Of a stretch of 64,000 nt of DNA, positions 18,847 to 28,352 are shown piece by piece. The stretch is from Candidatus Nyctobacter psychrophilus (GTDB taxonomy: Bacteria > Vulcanimicrobiota > Vulcanimicrobiia > Vulcanimicrobiales > Vulcanimicrobiaceae). Below the pieces are notes generated by a model that saw only the letters and a program-made list of their open reading frames with translations, did no database searches and was not told the origin of the DNA. Both the position numbers and the translations under genes were made by a program. Every line of letters starts with the position of its first letter. The stretch's first letter is position 1. Where the stretch lies: assembly GCA_014305025.1 (NCBI GenBank), contig JACRTY010000001.1:51577-115576 (forward strand), given 5' to 3'.

Positions 18847-18878
18847 GCGACCCGCTTCACGCGGGTCGCTTTCTTTCT
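18847..18878 (+). terminator. Rho-independent terminator after manganese catalase
   Basis: A perfect 9-bp stem GCGACCCGC/GCGGGTCGC with a TTCAC loop (18847-18869) is followed by TTTCTTTC. It lies between two convergent genes. Confidence 0.85.
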
Positions 18879-18893
18879 GCCATGCTGCTGCCG

Positions 18894-19562
18894 CTACGTG
18901 CCCGCTCCCCCGGCCCCGAGATGGTACACGTACTTGATGATGAAGCGCTGGACGGTCGTGTACGACGCCGGGCTGCCGTACTCGACGTAGAGTTGGCTTT
19001 GGTTGCGAAAACGCCGATGGTACGAGACCGCCAAGTCTTCGCCCGCCGGCGCGAAACCGCCGGTACCGCTGATCTCGCGTAAACTCAGCGCTAGCTCACT
19101 GTCGTTGCCGAGGACGCGCGTCACTGCCAAGCGACGCAGCCACTGCGAGGCGCTCACTCCTGCAAACGCATGCTCCAGCGTGCCGCCGTACTCGGCGGTT
19201 ACGCTATAACCGCGATGAAAGCTTCGCGTCGTCGAGACTGTCGCCGCAACGGTGCTCCACGGCGGCTGGTAGCGCGATGACTCCGACGACGATTCGTACC
19301 GGACGCCGAGCGGCGTCGACGTGAACGTGTAGGTCCGTGAGCCGTTACCGCTCGTGTCGATGGCGACGGTCACTTCGTCATCGAGACCATAGCCGACGTC
19401 ATTGACCGTTTGCGTCGCCGTGAGTGGTTCGCCACGCTGGTCGCAGATGAATCCGACATACAGATTTTTATCGTCATAGAGCAATAAAGCCGTGGTCGCC
19501 GAGCGCGCGGGTCCGTGCGTCGTAAAATTGGCGAAGTCGGTGGCGCGCAGCGCCGTCCGCAT
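18894..19562 (-). CDS. Truncated outer-membrane-type beta protein (CBM9/DUF5916-like fragment)
   Basis: 222 residues of beta-rich sequence. The first 100 resemble the N-terminal CBM9-like module of DUF5916 proteins (TTALLLYDDKNLYVGFICD, DDEVTVAIDT). The rest alternates like strands of an outer-membrane barrel and ends VQRFIIKYVYHLG. Full DUF5916 proteins have about 700-800 residues and a signal peptide; here both the signal and the middle are missing. The frame is continuous with the TGA of aspS, 18 codons upstream. I read it as a remnant or an internally deleted member. Confidence 0.45.
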   Translation of the reverse strand: MRTALRATDFANFTTHGPARSATTALLLYDDKNLYVGFICDQRGEPLTATQTVNDVGYGLDDEVTVAIDTSGNGSRTYTFTSTPLGVRYESSSESSRYQPPWSTVAATVSTTRSFHRGYSVTAEYGGTLEHAFAGVSASQWLRRLAVTRVLGNDSELALSLREISGTGGFAPAGEDLAVSYHRRFRNQSQLYVEYGSPASYTTVQRFIIKYVYHLGAGGAGT

Positions 19563-19616
19563 TACCGTCCGGAAGCGCTCTTGTTTCGGGGTTACGTCGT
19601 TGCGTTCGTTGGGCAG

Positions 19617-21386
19617 TCAGCCCCGAGACGCACGGCGCAATCCCAATTCACCGAGCAGCGCATCGGGTACCGCGGACGGCGCATCCATCATCAAGTCGCG
19701 AAACGCTTGCGTCTTCGGAAAGGCGATGACGTCGCGGATCGAGGTCTCGCCGCACGCGAGCATGGCCAGCCGGTCGATGCCCCAGGCCATGCCGCCGTGC
19801 GGCGGTGCGCCGAAACGCAACGCTTCCATGAAAAATCCAAAGCGCGTTTCGATCTCCGCCCGGGTATGGCCGAGAATCTCAAAGACCTTTCGCTGCAAGG
19901 CGACGTCGTGGATACGGATCGAGCCGCTGCCGAGTTCGACACCGTTGAGCACGAGGTCGTAGTGTTGCGCACGCACGGACAGCGGATCGGTATCGATCAA
20001 CCCTTCCTGTCCCGGCGCGGGGGCGGTAAACGGATGATGCGTGAAGACGATCGCGCCCGAATCGGGATCGTGCTCGAACAGCGGAAAGCCGACGACCCAG
20101 CAAAATGCGAAGGCCGCGGGGTCACGCAATCCCAGGCGCTCGCCGACGTGCAAGCGCAAGCGGCCCGCGATGTCGCTCGCCGCCGCCCGCGGCCCTGCAA
20201 CGAGCAGCAAGGCGTCGCCGTCTTGGGCTTCGGCAAGTTCGCGGACGGCATGGACGGTCGCATCGTCGAGCAGGCGCGCAATGGACGACTTCCAGCCGTC
20301 GCCCGAAAACGACACCCAGACCAAGCCCCCAGCGCCGAAACCCTTGGCGGCCTCGGTGAGCCCGTCGAAGTCGCGGCGAGACAACGCCGCACCACCGGGA
20401 TACCGCACGGCGACGATGCGGCTGTGCGGAGCGCGCGCGTGTTCGGCCAAAAAGGCAATCGGCGTTTGCGCAAAGGTGCCGGCGACATCGACCAGCGGCA
20501 GCCCGAAGCGCAGATCCGGCTTATCACTGCCGTAGTCGCGCAAGGCCTGGGCGTGGGTCAGTCGCGGTAAGGGACGTGCCGGCTCAATGCCGAGCGCCCG
20601 TCGCCAGACGTACGCGATGCAGTCTTCCATCAACGCCATAACGTCGTCTTCGGTGACGAACGACAGCTCGACGTCGAGCTGTGTGAACTCCGGCTGACGG
20701 TCGGCGCGCGAGTCTTCGTCGCGAAAACACCGCGCGATCTGCATGTAACGGCCGATGCCGCCGATCATCAGGAGCTGTTTGAGCATCTGCGGCGACTGCG
20801 GCAGCGCGTAAAAGTCGCCGGGGTACAGCCGGCTCGGCACCAGATACTCGCGCGCGCCTTCGGGCGTCGACTTGATCAAAGCAGGCGTCTCGACTTCGAG
20901 AAAATCACGTTCGTCGAAAAAGTCGCGCATCGCCTTGACCAGTTTGTGGCGAATCGTTAAATTGCGCTGCAAGCGTGGCCGGCGCAGGTCGAGGTAGCGG
21001 TATTTCAACCGCAACGACTCGTCGACGTCGGCATCCACGTTGACCGGAAACGGCGGCGTTTCCGAGCGCGCCAATACGGAGACGTCGTCGGCCGCGAGTT
21101 CGACGTCGCCGGTCGCCAATTTCGGATTCTCCGTCCCCGGCGGCCGGATGCGAACGGTTCCCGTCACCGCGATGACGTCTTCGTTGCGCAGGGATTGCGC
21201 CACGTCGAACGCGGAGGCCACCGCAGGATCGAACACGCTCTGCGTGATGCCGTCCCGGTCGCGCACGTCGATGAATACGAGACCGCCGTGATCGCGCCGG
21301 CGGTGCACCCAACCGCGCAACTCGATCCGGGCGCCGACCTCCTGGGGGCTCAGCCCGCCGCACGATACGCGAAGGACCTCAGCCAC
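19617..21386 (-). CDS. aspS: Aspartate-tRNA ligase
   Basis: Class II synthetase of 589 residues. The N-terminal OB-fold anticodon domain (ELRGWVHRRRDHGGLVFIDVRDRDG) is followed by class II motif 2 (IARCFRDEDSRADRQPEFTQLDVE) and motif 3 near the C-terminus (GGMAWGIDRLAML), with the bacterial GAD insertion between them. It is the last well-formed gene of the run that begins with hisS. The start overlaps the adjacent glycosyltransferase stop by eight bases. Confidence 0.97.
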   Translation of the reverse strand: MAEVLRVSCGGLSPQEVGARIELRGWVHRRRDHGGLVFIDVRDRDGITQSVFDPAVASAFDVAQSLRNEDVIAVTGTVRIRPPGTENPKLATGDVELAADDVSVLARSETPPFPVNVDADVDESLRLKYRYLDLRRPRLQRNLTIRHKLVKAMRDFFDERDFLEVETPALIKSTPEGAREYLVPSRLYPGDFYALPQSPQMLKQLLMIGGIGRYMQIARCFRDEDSRADRQPEFTQLDVELSFVTEDDVMALMEDCIAYVWRRALGIEPARPLPRLTHAQALRDYGSDKPDLRFGLPLVDVAGTFAQTPIAFLAEHARAPHSRIVAVRYPGGAALSRRDFDGLTEAAKGFGAGGLVWVSFSGDGWKSSIARLLDDATVHAVRELAEAQDGDALLLVAGPRAAASDIAGRLRLHVGERLGLRDPAAFAFCWVVGFPLFEHDPDSGAIVFTHHPFTAPAPGQEGLIDTDPLSVRAQHYDLVLNGVELGSGSIRIHDVALQRKVFEILGHTRAEIETRFGFFMEALRFGAPPHGGMAWGIDRLAMLACGETSIRDVIAFPKTQAFRDLMMDAPSAVPDALLGELGLRRASRG

Positions 21387-22287
21387 GTTCGCGTGCCAGT
21401 GCGGCGGTGACGCCGTTCAAGTAATGGTACTGCAACACCAGCTCGCGCGCTAGGCCGCGCTTAGCCGCTGCCGCCCGTTCAAGCCGGTTGACCAGAGCCG
21501 GAGTGCGGCGCAGCACGGCGTGCAGGCTGAGCGACAGCGGCGTCATGCCCAGGCGCGCCCGCACGGTGAAATGCGGATGTTTGCGATAAAAGCGGACGGT
21601 CGAGCGGCCGGCCAAGGTCATCTTCGACTTCTGTTCGTCGTAGGGAACGGGGTGCCAGTGATAGTTGACCGCACGCGGTTGGTAGAAAAGCGTCACGCCG
21701 GCGTGCGCCAGGCGGTACCCGAGTTCGAGGTCTTCGTGTCCGTAACCGGTGAACGATTCATCGAAGCATCCGACGCGCTCGAGATCGCGCTTACGCACCG
21801 ACGCGTTGCCGGTGAGGAAGTACAACCACGACAGCCGCTTGCGCGACGGCGGATGCAGCGGACGGCGCTGCGCCGGGTGATCGCGCAAGCGCTCGTACTC
21901 TGCAAACGACCCGACTTGCAGCTCCATGCCGACGACGGCGAGGTCGCCGTCTGCGCGGTGACGTGCCAGATGGTGCCGCAGGAGGTCCGGCGCAGCGATG
22001 ATGTCGGCGTCGGTGAAGAGCACGAGGTCACCGCGCGCGGCCGCGATTCCGGCGTTGCGCGCCGCCGCCCGGCCCGCGTACGCGCCGGGCAGATGGCGCA
22101 CGCGCACGTCCGTGCGAGCCACGGTGGCCAGGTAGTCGGCCGTTCCGTCATTCGAATTGGAATCGGCCACGACGATGTCGTACCGCTGCGCGCTCACATC
22201 TTGACGCAGCAGCGAAGGTATCACCTCGCGCAACGTTTCGAGGCGGTTGTACGTCGGGATGACGACGGTCAGCTCGGGGTCGCTCAA
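21379..22287 (-). CDS. Family 2 glycosyltransferase
   Basis: GT-A fold enzyme of 302 residues. It shows LTVVIPTYNRLETLREVI, VADSNSNDGTADYL, the sugar-nucleotide DxD-type motif FTDADIIAAP, and an acceptor-side block GYGHEDLELGYRLAHAG where the acidic residues act as base. The C-terminus is basic with amphipathic helices. It is probably an LPS-core or O-chain transferase because of its neighbours; donor and acceptor unknown. Confidence 0.88.
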   Translation of the reverse strand: MSDPELTVVIPTYNRLETLREVIPSLLRQDVSAQRYDIVVADSNSNDGTADYLATVARTDVRVRHLPGAYAGRAAARNAGIAAARGDLVLFTDADIIAAPDLLRHHLARHRADGDLAVVGMELQVGSFAEYERLRDHPAQRRPLHPPSRKRLSWLYFLTGNASVRKRDLERVGCFDESFTGYGHEDLELGYRLAHAGVTLFYQPRAVNYHWHPVPYDEQKSKMTLAGRSTVRFYRKHPHFTVRARLGMTPLSLSLHAVLRRTPALVNRLERAAAAKRGLARELVLQYHYLNGVTAALARERG

Positions 22288-22297
22288 CGGTAAGCCT

Positions 22298-23302
22298 CTA
22301 GCGTTTACGGTCGGATGTGGCGGATTCGTTCAGGAGTTCACCGACCGCGGCGACGATCGCCGCCCGCGACGCGGCCAGGCCGGCCGCGGCATCGCTCGCC
22401 GGTTTGCGCAGGCACACCGAGGGCACGCGATACGGCGACCACTCTTGCGAGCTGAGGTGAAAGTAGCGGTGTTCGAACAGAACCACCGTCGGCCTGCGAA
22501 CGGCGCTTGCAACGTGCGTTGCCCCGGTGTCCACCGTCAGCACGAGCCGGCTCTTTTCAAAAACCGCAGCCCAGCGAGCAAACGCGAGTTCCCCGGCCAG
22601 CGCATCGACAACACCGGTTTCGCGGAGTTCCAACGCCGCGGCGCGGGCGTCATCGCCGTACGTCACCACGATCGGACAACCGAAGCGGCGCAACTCCGCC
22701 ACGAGTAGCCGCACGCTCGCGAACGTGCTCCCCTGACAAAACCAACGCTTGGCCAAGTGCACGGTGATGCCGCCTGCCGGCACTGCGGCGACGGCGGCAC
22801 GATCCTCGTCGTCGATCGGCAGGAGGAGGTCATGCGCCGTCTTCGTTCCGCCGGCCAAGCGCACGAGATCCAACACTTGGTCGACTTCATGCCGCACGGG
22901 GCGAGACGGGTCGCGCTCCGATAAGTCGGGATCGGCCTCCGAGATGCCGAGCCGCGACAGATACAAACGCGCGCTTAGCCGCGCCAGCCGGCGGCGCACG
23001 TACGTGTAGCCGACTCGCACCGGCGCTCGGCTCGCACCGACCAGCCGGAAGTCGGCCGTGCGCGGCGCAAGGGCAATCGCAACGTCACAACGCCCGCGAA
23101 AACGGCGCCCCATCGTGGCGGGAATCTCATCAGTCGCGATGACGGCATCCAAGTCGGGGTTGCGCTCCACGACGACGGCGTTGTAGCGGCTGCACACGAT
23201 GGTAACGTGCGCGTTCGGCCACGAACGCCGAACCGACGCGATCGCGGGCGTGGACAGCACGAGATCGCCGACGCGATCGAGCCGCGTCAGTAGGATGTTC
23301 AC
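22298..23302 (-). CDS. Family 9 glycosyltransferase (heptosyltransferase-like)
   Basis: 334 residues of GT-B fold. The N-terminus MNILLTRLDRVGDLVLSTPAI is the classic GT9 opening. LVLTVDTGATHVASAV near residue 240 is the donor-binding block. Heptosyltransferases of this family use ADP-heptose, which the same operon can supply. It is the first of three GT9 genes here. Confidence 0.88.
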   Translation of the reverse strand: MNILLTRLDRVGDLVLSTPAIASVRRSWPNAHVTIVCSRYNAVVVERNPDLDAVIATDEIPATMGRRFRGRCDVAIALAPRTADFRLVGASRAPVRVGYTYVRRRLARLSARLYLSRLGISEADPDLSERDPSRPVRHEVDQVLDLVRLAGGTKTAHDLLLPIDDEDRAAVAAVPAGGITVHLAKRWFCQGSTFASVRLLVAELRRFGCPIVVTYGDDARAAALELRETGVVDALAGELAFARWAAVFEKSRLVLTVDTGATHVASAVRRPTVVLFEHRYFHLSSQEWSPYRVPSVCLRKPASDAAAGLAASRAAIVAAVGELLNESATSDRKR

Positions 23303-24204
23303 CGAGTTCGCGCCTGCGCAAGTTCTTCGAAGTACGTCTCGCGTTCGAGCGCTCGCGCGGCACGCAGTTGCCGGCCGTCGAGGACCCGCTCGGGCTCGGC
23401 CGTGCCGATGCGCTGTTCCAAACGGTGCATCGTACCGAGCCCGCGAAGCACACGGTGGAACGCGAACTGAAGCGGGTCTTCGCCGGTGGCTAAACGGACG
23501 CGCCAGGTCGGGTGCATGCGGCGCAGCTGCACCGCAGTTCGCGCCTGCGCGCGCGCGCGGCGCAGCATGCCGGCAATGTCGCCGCTTCGTGCTCGGGGTT
23601 TATAATGAAAGGCGACGGCGTACCGGTCGAACACCGCGCGCACCCCAGCGGCGCGCAGCCGCAGCCCCAGTTCAATATCTTCCCACCCATATTCGTGGAA
23701 CGCCTCGCTGAAGTTTCCGACGCGTCGCAGAGTCTCAAGCGGTAGCGACACGTTCGACGTCCAGAAGAAATTGCCCGAATAGTTCGCTATCGTCCACGTC
23801 GGCGCCGGCAAGCGCTCGAAGCTTTGCGTATTGATTACCGCGCCGCGCACGATGGCGTCCGGCGCGCGCCGGTGCGACGTCAGATGCGCTGCGACGAACG
23901 CCGGAATCGGCAACACATCGTCGTCAATGAAGATGATTCGCTCGCCGCGCGCGCGCGCGATGCCGGTGTTGCGTGCTCGCGCAAGCCCCGCGTTGGATTG
24001 CGTGACGACCGTAAACGTGCACGTCGCCCGCTTTCGCGCCGCCTCGATCACGCGCGGCGTGTCGTCCACTGAACCGTCATCGACCAGAACGACCTCGTAC
24101 GCATCGCTCGGAAACGTCTGTTCGAAGCACGCGTCGAGCACCCGGCCGAGCAAATGCGCGCGATTATAGGTACAGAGCTGTATCGTCGCGCGCAACGGCT
24201 GCAT
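23299..24204 (-). CDS. Family 2 glycosyltransferase
   Basis: 301 residues from ATG 24204, which overlaps the upstream stop as ATGA. Motifs are IQLCTYNRAHLL, VLVDDGSVDDT, IIFIDDDVLP and YGWEDIELGLRLRAAG. It resembles the GT2 protein at 26242-27123 block by block, so the two may be old duplicates with different acceptors. Confidence 0.88.
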   Translation of the reverse strand: MQPLRATIQLCTYNRAHLLGRVLDACFEQTFPSDAYEVVLVDDGSVDDTPRVIEAARKRATCTFTVVTQSNAGLARARNTGIARARGERIIFIDDDVLPIPAFVAAHLTSHRRAPDAIVRGAVINTQSFERLPAPTWTIANYSGNFFWTSNVSLPLETLRRVGNFSEAFHEYGWEDIELGLRLRAAGVRAVFDRYAVAFHYKPRARSGDIAGMLRRARAQARTAVQLRRMHPTWRVRLATGEDPLQFAFHRVLRGLGTMHRLEQRIGTAEPERVLDGRQLRAARALERETYFEELAQARTR

Positions 24205-25259
24205 CAGGCAGGCGGCGGCACGCTGCGCGCCGCCGGGATTGTCGATGAACCGCTGACGCGTTCCGGCTCTCGCGCGAGCAGCGCCTCGAGCGCCGTCACG
24301 ACGCGCAAGGGGTCGAGCGCCTCGACGCACGCAAAGTTCGGACATGTCTCCTTGCGGTGCGAAGGCGGGCAGTCATACGTCCCGCGCAGCACCGCCGTAC
24401 GGGGACCCAGCGGTGCCCAGCGCGACGGCTCGTCCGAGCGCAGCGCGAACAGTCCGAGGGTCGGCGCCCCGACGGCGGCGGCAACGTGCATCGGTCCCGA
24501 GTCCATCGCGACGACCGCTCGCGCGCCCGCGGCCAATGCGGCGAACTCGCGCAGCGACGTGCGTCCCGCCAGCGACACGGCGCCGCCGAGCGCCGCGACG
24601 CGCTCACCGATGACGCGGTCGCCGGCGCTTCCGCTCACGACAACCGTCGTACCGGCGGCCCGGCCGAGTTCGCGCGCTAGCGCTCCAAGCGTGTTTATGG
24701 GCCAGCGCTCGCGCACTGCGGAAATACCGCGGGTCGGGTGCAGGACGACGTACGGGGGGGCGACGCCCATCGTTTCAAGGGTGCGGCTCAGCGAGGCACG
24801 GGCCTCATCGTCGACGCAAAAGACCGGCCTCGCATCGCTCACGTCGCACTCGAGCGCACGCGCGAAGTCGAGCAAAATTTGCGTCCAATGCGTCGTGCGG
24901 TCGCCGATTTCACTGCGCACGACCACTCGCCGCGTGAAGAAGTGCGAGTACAGGCGGCGCGCTTGACCGACGCGCGCCGGAATGCGCGCCATGAACGGCA
25001 GCGCGGCACTTCGCAGAGAAGCCCACGTCACGACGGCGGCCTCGAAGCGGCGCGCCGCAGTCCGGGCTATGTCGTCCGCGAACGATGCGGATGTCGTCCA
25101 TACATCGGCGAGGTCGGGATCGTGCGCGAGCACCTCGCGGTGCGCCGGCGTCGTCAGCGCGACAACTTCGCCGTAGCGCGCGCGTAGCGCCCGCATCACC
25201 GGCGTGGCCAGCAGCACGTCGCCGATCCCCCCGCCGGTGCACATGACAAGTGCGCTCAC
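24204..25259 (-). CDS. Family 9 glycosyltransferase (heptosyltransferase-like)
   Basis: 351 residues. Near the N-terminus MCTGGGIGDVLLATPVMRAL gives the GT9 start, and ARAVVAMDSGPMHVAAAVGAPTLGLF is the donor block. A CPPSHRKETCPNFACVEAL segment near the C-terminus has three cysteines, as in other ADP-heptose:LPS heptosyltransferases. The GTG at 25259 forms a GTGA overlap with the upstream gene. Confidence 0.88.
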   Translation of the reverse strand: MSALVMCTGGGIGDVLLATPVMRALRARYGEVVALTTPAHREVLAHDPDLADVWTTSASFADDIARTAARRFEAAVVTWASLRSAALPFMARIPARVGQARRLYSHFFTRRVVVRSEIGDRTTHWTQILLDFARALECDVSDARPVFCVDDEARASLSRTLETMGVAPPYVVLHPTRGISAVRERWPINTLGALARELGRAAGTTVVVSGSAGDRVIGERVAALGGAVSLAGRTSLREFAALAAGARAVVAMDSGPMHVAAAVGAPTLGLFALRSDEPSRWAPLGPRTAVLRGTYDCPPSHRKETCPNFACVEALDPLRVVTALEALLAREPERVSGSSTIPAARSVPPPA

Positions 25260-26245
25260 GCGACGGCCATGCACCGCGGCGGCAGCACGGCGCGCACGTC
25301 GGCAGCCAACCGTTGCGCGAGCGCATCGGCGTCGCGCGTTGGATCGAGCACGTGGGCGCGAGCGGGCGAGGTCCAGGGCCGCCAGCGGGCGATATCGCGT
25401 ACAGTCGCGGAATGCGGGACAAAGCAATCGACGCATGGCACGCCGGTGAAACCGGCGACGTGGGCCGCCCCGCTATCGGGCGTGACGACGGCGCGGGCTC
25501 CTGCGATGCGCGCCTTCCAGGTTGCGGTGTCAAGATTCGACGCCGCAACCATTCCTGCGGCGTGCGCGACGGACTGAGTGAGCGCCGGCTCGTCACCGAG
25601 GAATAACACCGAGTGTCCGCTGCGCATGAGTTCGCGCGCAAGCGCTGCATACGCGGCCTCACTCAAGCCGAAGTGCGCGTGTTTACGCGACACTTGCAGC
25701 ACGACGCAGCCATTGCATTCTACCGGTCCGTCGAGGATCACCCGGCGCAACCGCATGACATCACGCGTCGGCCGCGGCTCCACGTGCAAGCCCTCACCGA
25801 GCGCAAAGAGAATCGCGGCTTCGTGGTCGCGAGCCCGCCAGGCCGATGCTTCGCGGACTAGCGCGCGCGTCAGTAACGTGCGCACGCGCATGCTCTTGAG
25901 CGGTTTCTCCCAGCCGTTGATAAAGCCGACGCGCTTCTTAATTCCGGCGTCGCGCGCGAACGTATAAGCGTCGATCTCTTCGGACGCGATGAGCGCGACG
26001 TCGTAGCCGATTGCGCGCGCCTCCGCGAGTGCGGTTCGGCGGGTCGTCGGCGTCGAGCCGTGGTCCGGCCAGGGAATGCGTTCGAGCACGTGGACGTGCG
26101 CAAAGGCGTCGCGAGCGAAGATTTGCGCGTTGCCCGGGCCCAACACCGCGCCCAGCGTGTGTCCCGCGGCGTGGAGCGCCGCCACGAGCGGCGCGCACGC
26201 CAGCGCATCGCCGATGCCGTCATTGCGCACCAGCAGAATCTTCAT
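25256..26245 (-). CDS. Family 9 glycosyltransferase (heptosyltransferase-like)
   Basis: 329 residues from ATG 26245. MKILLVRNDGIGDALACAPLVAAL opens the fold and ARAVVTPDSGAAHVAGFTGVPCVDCF is the donor block. It is shorter and more divergent than the other two GT9 proteins. ATGA overlap with the upstream GT2 gene. Confidence 0.85.
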   Translation of the reverse strand: MKILLVRNDGIGDALACAPLVAALHAAGHTLGAVLGPGNAQIFARDAFAHVHVLERIPWPDHGSTPTTRRTALAEARAIGYDVALIASEEIDAYTFARDAGIKKRVGFINGWEKPLKSMRVRTLLTRALVREASAWRARDHEAAILFALGEGLHVEPRPTRDVMRLRRVILDGPVECNGCVVLQVSRKHAHFGLSEAAYAALARELMRSGHSVLFLGDEPALTQSVAHAAGMVAASNLDTATWKARIAGARAVVTPDSGAAHVAGFTGVPCVDCFVPHSATVRDIARWRPWTSPARAHVLDPTRDADALAQRLAADVRAVLPPRCMAVA

Positions 26246-27123
26246 GCCGTCGTTCGCAAGGCGCGGCGCAAGGTGCTCGTGTAGGCCCCGTCGAGAAACT
26301 GCGCGCGCGCCAGCGCGCGCAAGGCGTTGGGCACCCGTTCGTTCATCGCAACCGCACGATAGGCACGCAGCGACCACGTCGGCGCGAGGACGCTGGAGCG
26401 CAGCAGATTCGGCCCGTATGCCCCAGTGGCCAGTCTTGTGCGCAGGCTGCGATCCTTGCGCAGCAGGCGAGCCGCCATGCGCGCGCGTTCGACGGCTTTC
26501 GCGTGGACGACGTCGAGCGTCTCACTGTGCGGTGGTTTGACGTGCCACAGGTAGGCGTCCCAGGCAAAGGCGCGGCGCACGTCATGGCGCCGCAGCCGCA
26601 GGCCGAGTTCGGTGTCTTCCCAACCGTAGAGGTTGAAGGTTTCATCGAACGCGCCGACCGCGACGAGCGCGGACCGCGGCACCGATACGTTGCACGTGCA
26701 GAAAAATGCGCGCGAATAGTTGGCGTACCTGGGCGTCGGCCGCGCGTCGTAACTCGGCACGTTGACGATCGGGCCCGACACCGCCGCCAGGAACGGCTCG
26801 CGGTGCGCCGCATGGTGAGCCGCGAGAAATCCCCCAGGCAGCCACACGTCGTCGTCGACGAAGACTGTCACCACGCCGCTCGAGGCCGCGATGCCCGCGT
26901 TGCGGGCCGCGGCACGATTGGGTTGCACCACGCGCACGACCCGCAAGGGGTACCGTTCCGCCGCCTTCCGCTCGTCGAGCAGCGCCGGCGTTGCATCGCT
27001 CGACCCGTTGTCGACCACGACCACTTCGAAATCCGGCGCTTCGCGCTGCGCTTCGAGCGACGCGAGCGCGTGAGCCAGAAATGGGGCGCGATCTTTCGTC
27101 GCGATGATGACGCTTAGCCGCAC
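26242..27123 (-). CDS. Family 2 glycosyltransferase
   Basis: 293 residues with LSVIIATKDRAPFLAHAL, VVVVDNGSSDATPALL, VTVFVDDDVWLPGG and YGWEDTELGLRLRRHD. It is close in layout to the gene at 23299-24204. It overlaps the LpxB-like gene by 10 bases. Confidence 0.88.
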   Translation of the reverse strand: MRLSVIIATKDRAPFLAHALASLEAQREAPDFEVVVVDNGSSDATPALLDERKAAERYPLRVVRVVQPNRAAARNAGIAASSGVVTVFVDDDVWLPGGFLAAHHAAHREPFLAAVSGPIVNVPSYDARPTPRYANYSRAFFCTCNVSVPRSALVAVGAFDETFNLYGWEDTELGLRLRRHDVRRAFAWDAYLWHVKPPHSETLDVVHAKAVERARMAARLLRKDRSLRTRLATGAYGPNLLRSSVLAPTWSLRAYRAVAMNERVPNALRALARAQFLDGAYTSTLRRALRTTA

Positions 27124-28349
27124 GCCTGTCCCTCGAGCAACGAGCGGGCCATGCGTTCGGCCGCTCCCGCATGCGCAGCGTACAACGCTCGTAGTGTCGG
27201 CGATGCCTCGGCGCGCGCGGGTGCATCGTCGGCATACGCGAGCATCCGGCGCGCGACTTCGCCCGGCATCAAGGTGCCGCGCAACTCCGGCATCAGCATG
27301 CAGCCGGCGTCGATGTTCGGCTGAGCCGTCAGCGCGAAGCGCTTATCGACGCCAACGACGACCGCGCGCTTGAGCGGAAGTCCAACCACGGGCAGCCGGT
27401 CGAGATATTGCAGCGGGCCGTTGACGACCGCCACTTCCGGCGCATTGAGCGGCACGCATACCACGGCCGGTACGCCCAGGGCCGCAAGTTCGATGCATTT
27501 CGTGCCCGGCAAGGTGAGCGCCAACCGGGCGTGCCGTGCATGCCGCATCGCGTCGCGCACGACCGCAAATGGTTCGCCGTCATCATCGGCTCGGATAGCG
27601 AGGCCACCCGGCAGCGTAATCAGTCTGCCGCGCGCACCCCAGGCATTGCGATGTCCGCCGGCATTCAAGGCGCGAGCGAGTTCGGCATGCGTCGTAAACG
27701 GTGAGATTGCGAAAGCAATTGGTATATCGGGTCGCTGTTTGCGCATGTAAACCGCCGTCTGCAAAAAGAACGGTACCATGTTCGCGACTTCATTCTTGCG
27801 CGAGCCCGGTAACATGAGGATGCCGCCCGGCACGAGATCGTCACGCCCGTCGCTCGACGGGAACGTGCCGGCAGCCTCGGCGAGTGCGCCGTCGATGGCG
27901 AGGTTGCCCACGACGTTCACGTGCCCGGTAGGAACGCCGGCGGCCATCAATTGTCGCGCATTGCCGGCATCGAGCGCGTACGCGCATTCGAGTCTGCGCG
28001 CATAGCGCCGCGGCGCGAACTTGTAGGTTCGTAAGCGCGCGCGCAAACGCTTGCGCAAACGTGCCGCATGCAAGAGATCGCCCCCGAGATACTGGACGAC
28101 GTCGACCGTTTCGGGCACGCCGGGCGTACGCCGGCCAAGCGCAAAAGCGACGTAGGCTCGCGGCGGGATAACGCGCACGCCGGGGAAGAGCCGAGCGGCG
28201 ACGTCGGCTTCGCGTCCGGTCGCATAGTCGTCAGGCACGAAGAACAGGCTCACGTCGGTCTGCGGCGCGAGGCGCAGAAGCGCCGTGACGAGCGGCCGAA
28301 CCCAGCCGGAGAACTCCCCGGGCCCATTACTAGAAATGGCAACGCGCAA
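27114..28349 (-). CDS. Lipid-A-disaccharide synthase-like protein
   Basis: 411 residues of GT-B fold related to LpxB: MRVAISSNGPGEFSGWVRPLV (SxGExSG-like start), the central LPGSRKNEVANMVPFFLQTA, and TLPGTKCIELAALGVPAVVCVPLN near residue 285. In LpxB these blocks bind UDP-diacylglucosamine. True LpxB usually sits with lpxD, fabZ and lpxA, which are absent here, so this may be a divergent LpxB or a related surface-glycan enzyme. Confidence 0.75.
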   Translation of the reverse strand: MRVAISSNGPGEFSGWVRPLVTALLRLAPQTDVSLFFVPDDYATGREADVAARLFPGVRVIPPRAYVAFALGRRTPGVPETVDVVQYLGGDLLHAARLRKRLRARLRTYKFAPRRYARRLECAYALDAGNARQLMAAGVPTGHVNVVGNLAIDGALAEAAGTFPSSDGRDDLVPGGILMLPGSRKNEVANMVPFFLQTAVYMRKQRPDIPIAFAISPFTTHAELARALNAGGHRNAWGARGRLITLPGGLAIRADDDGEPFAVVRDAMRHARHARLALTLPGTKCIELAALGVPAVVCVPLNAPEVAVVNGPLQYLDRLPVVGLPLKRAVVVGVDKRFALTAQPNIDAGCMLMPELRGTLMPGEVARRMLAYADDAPARAEASPTLRALYAAHAGAAERMARSLLEGQACG

Positions 28350-28352
28350 TGC

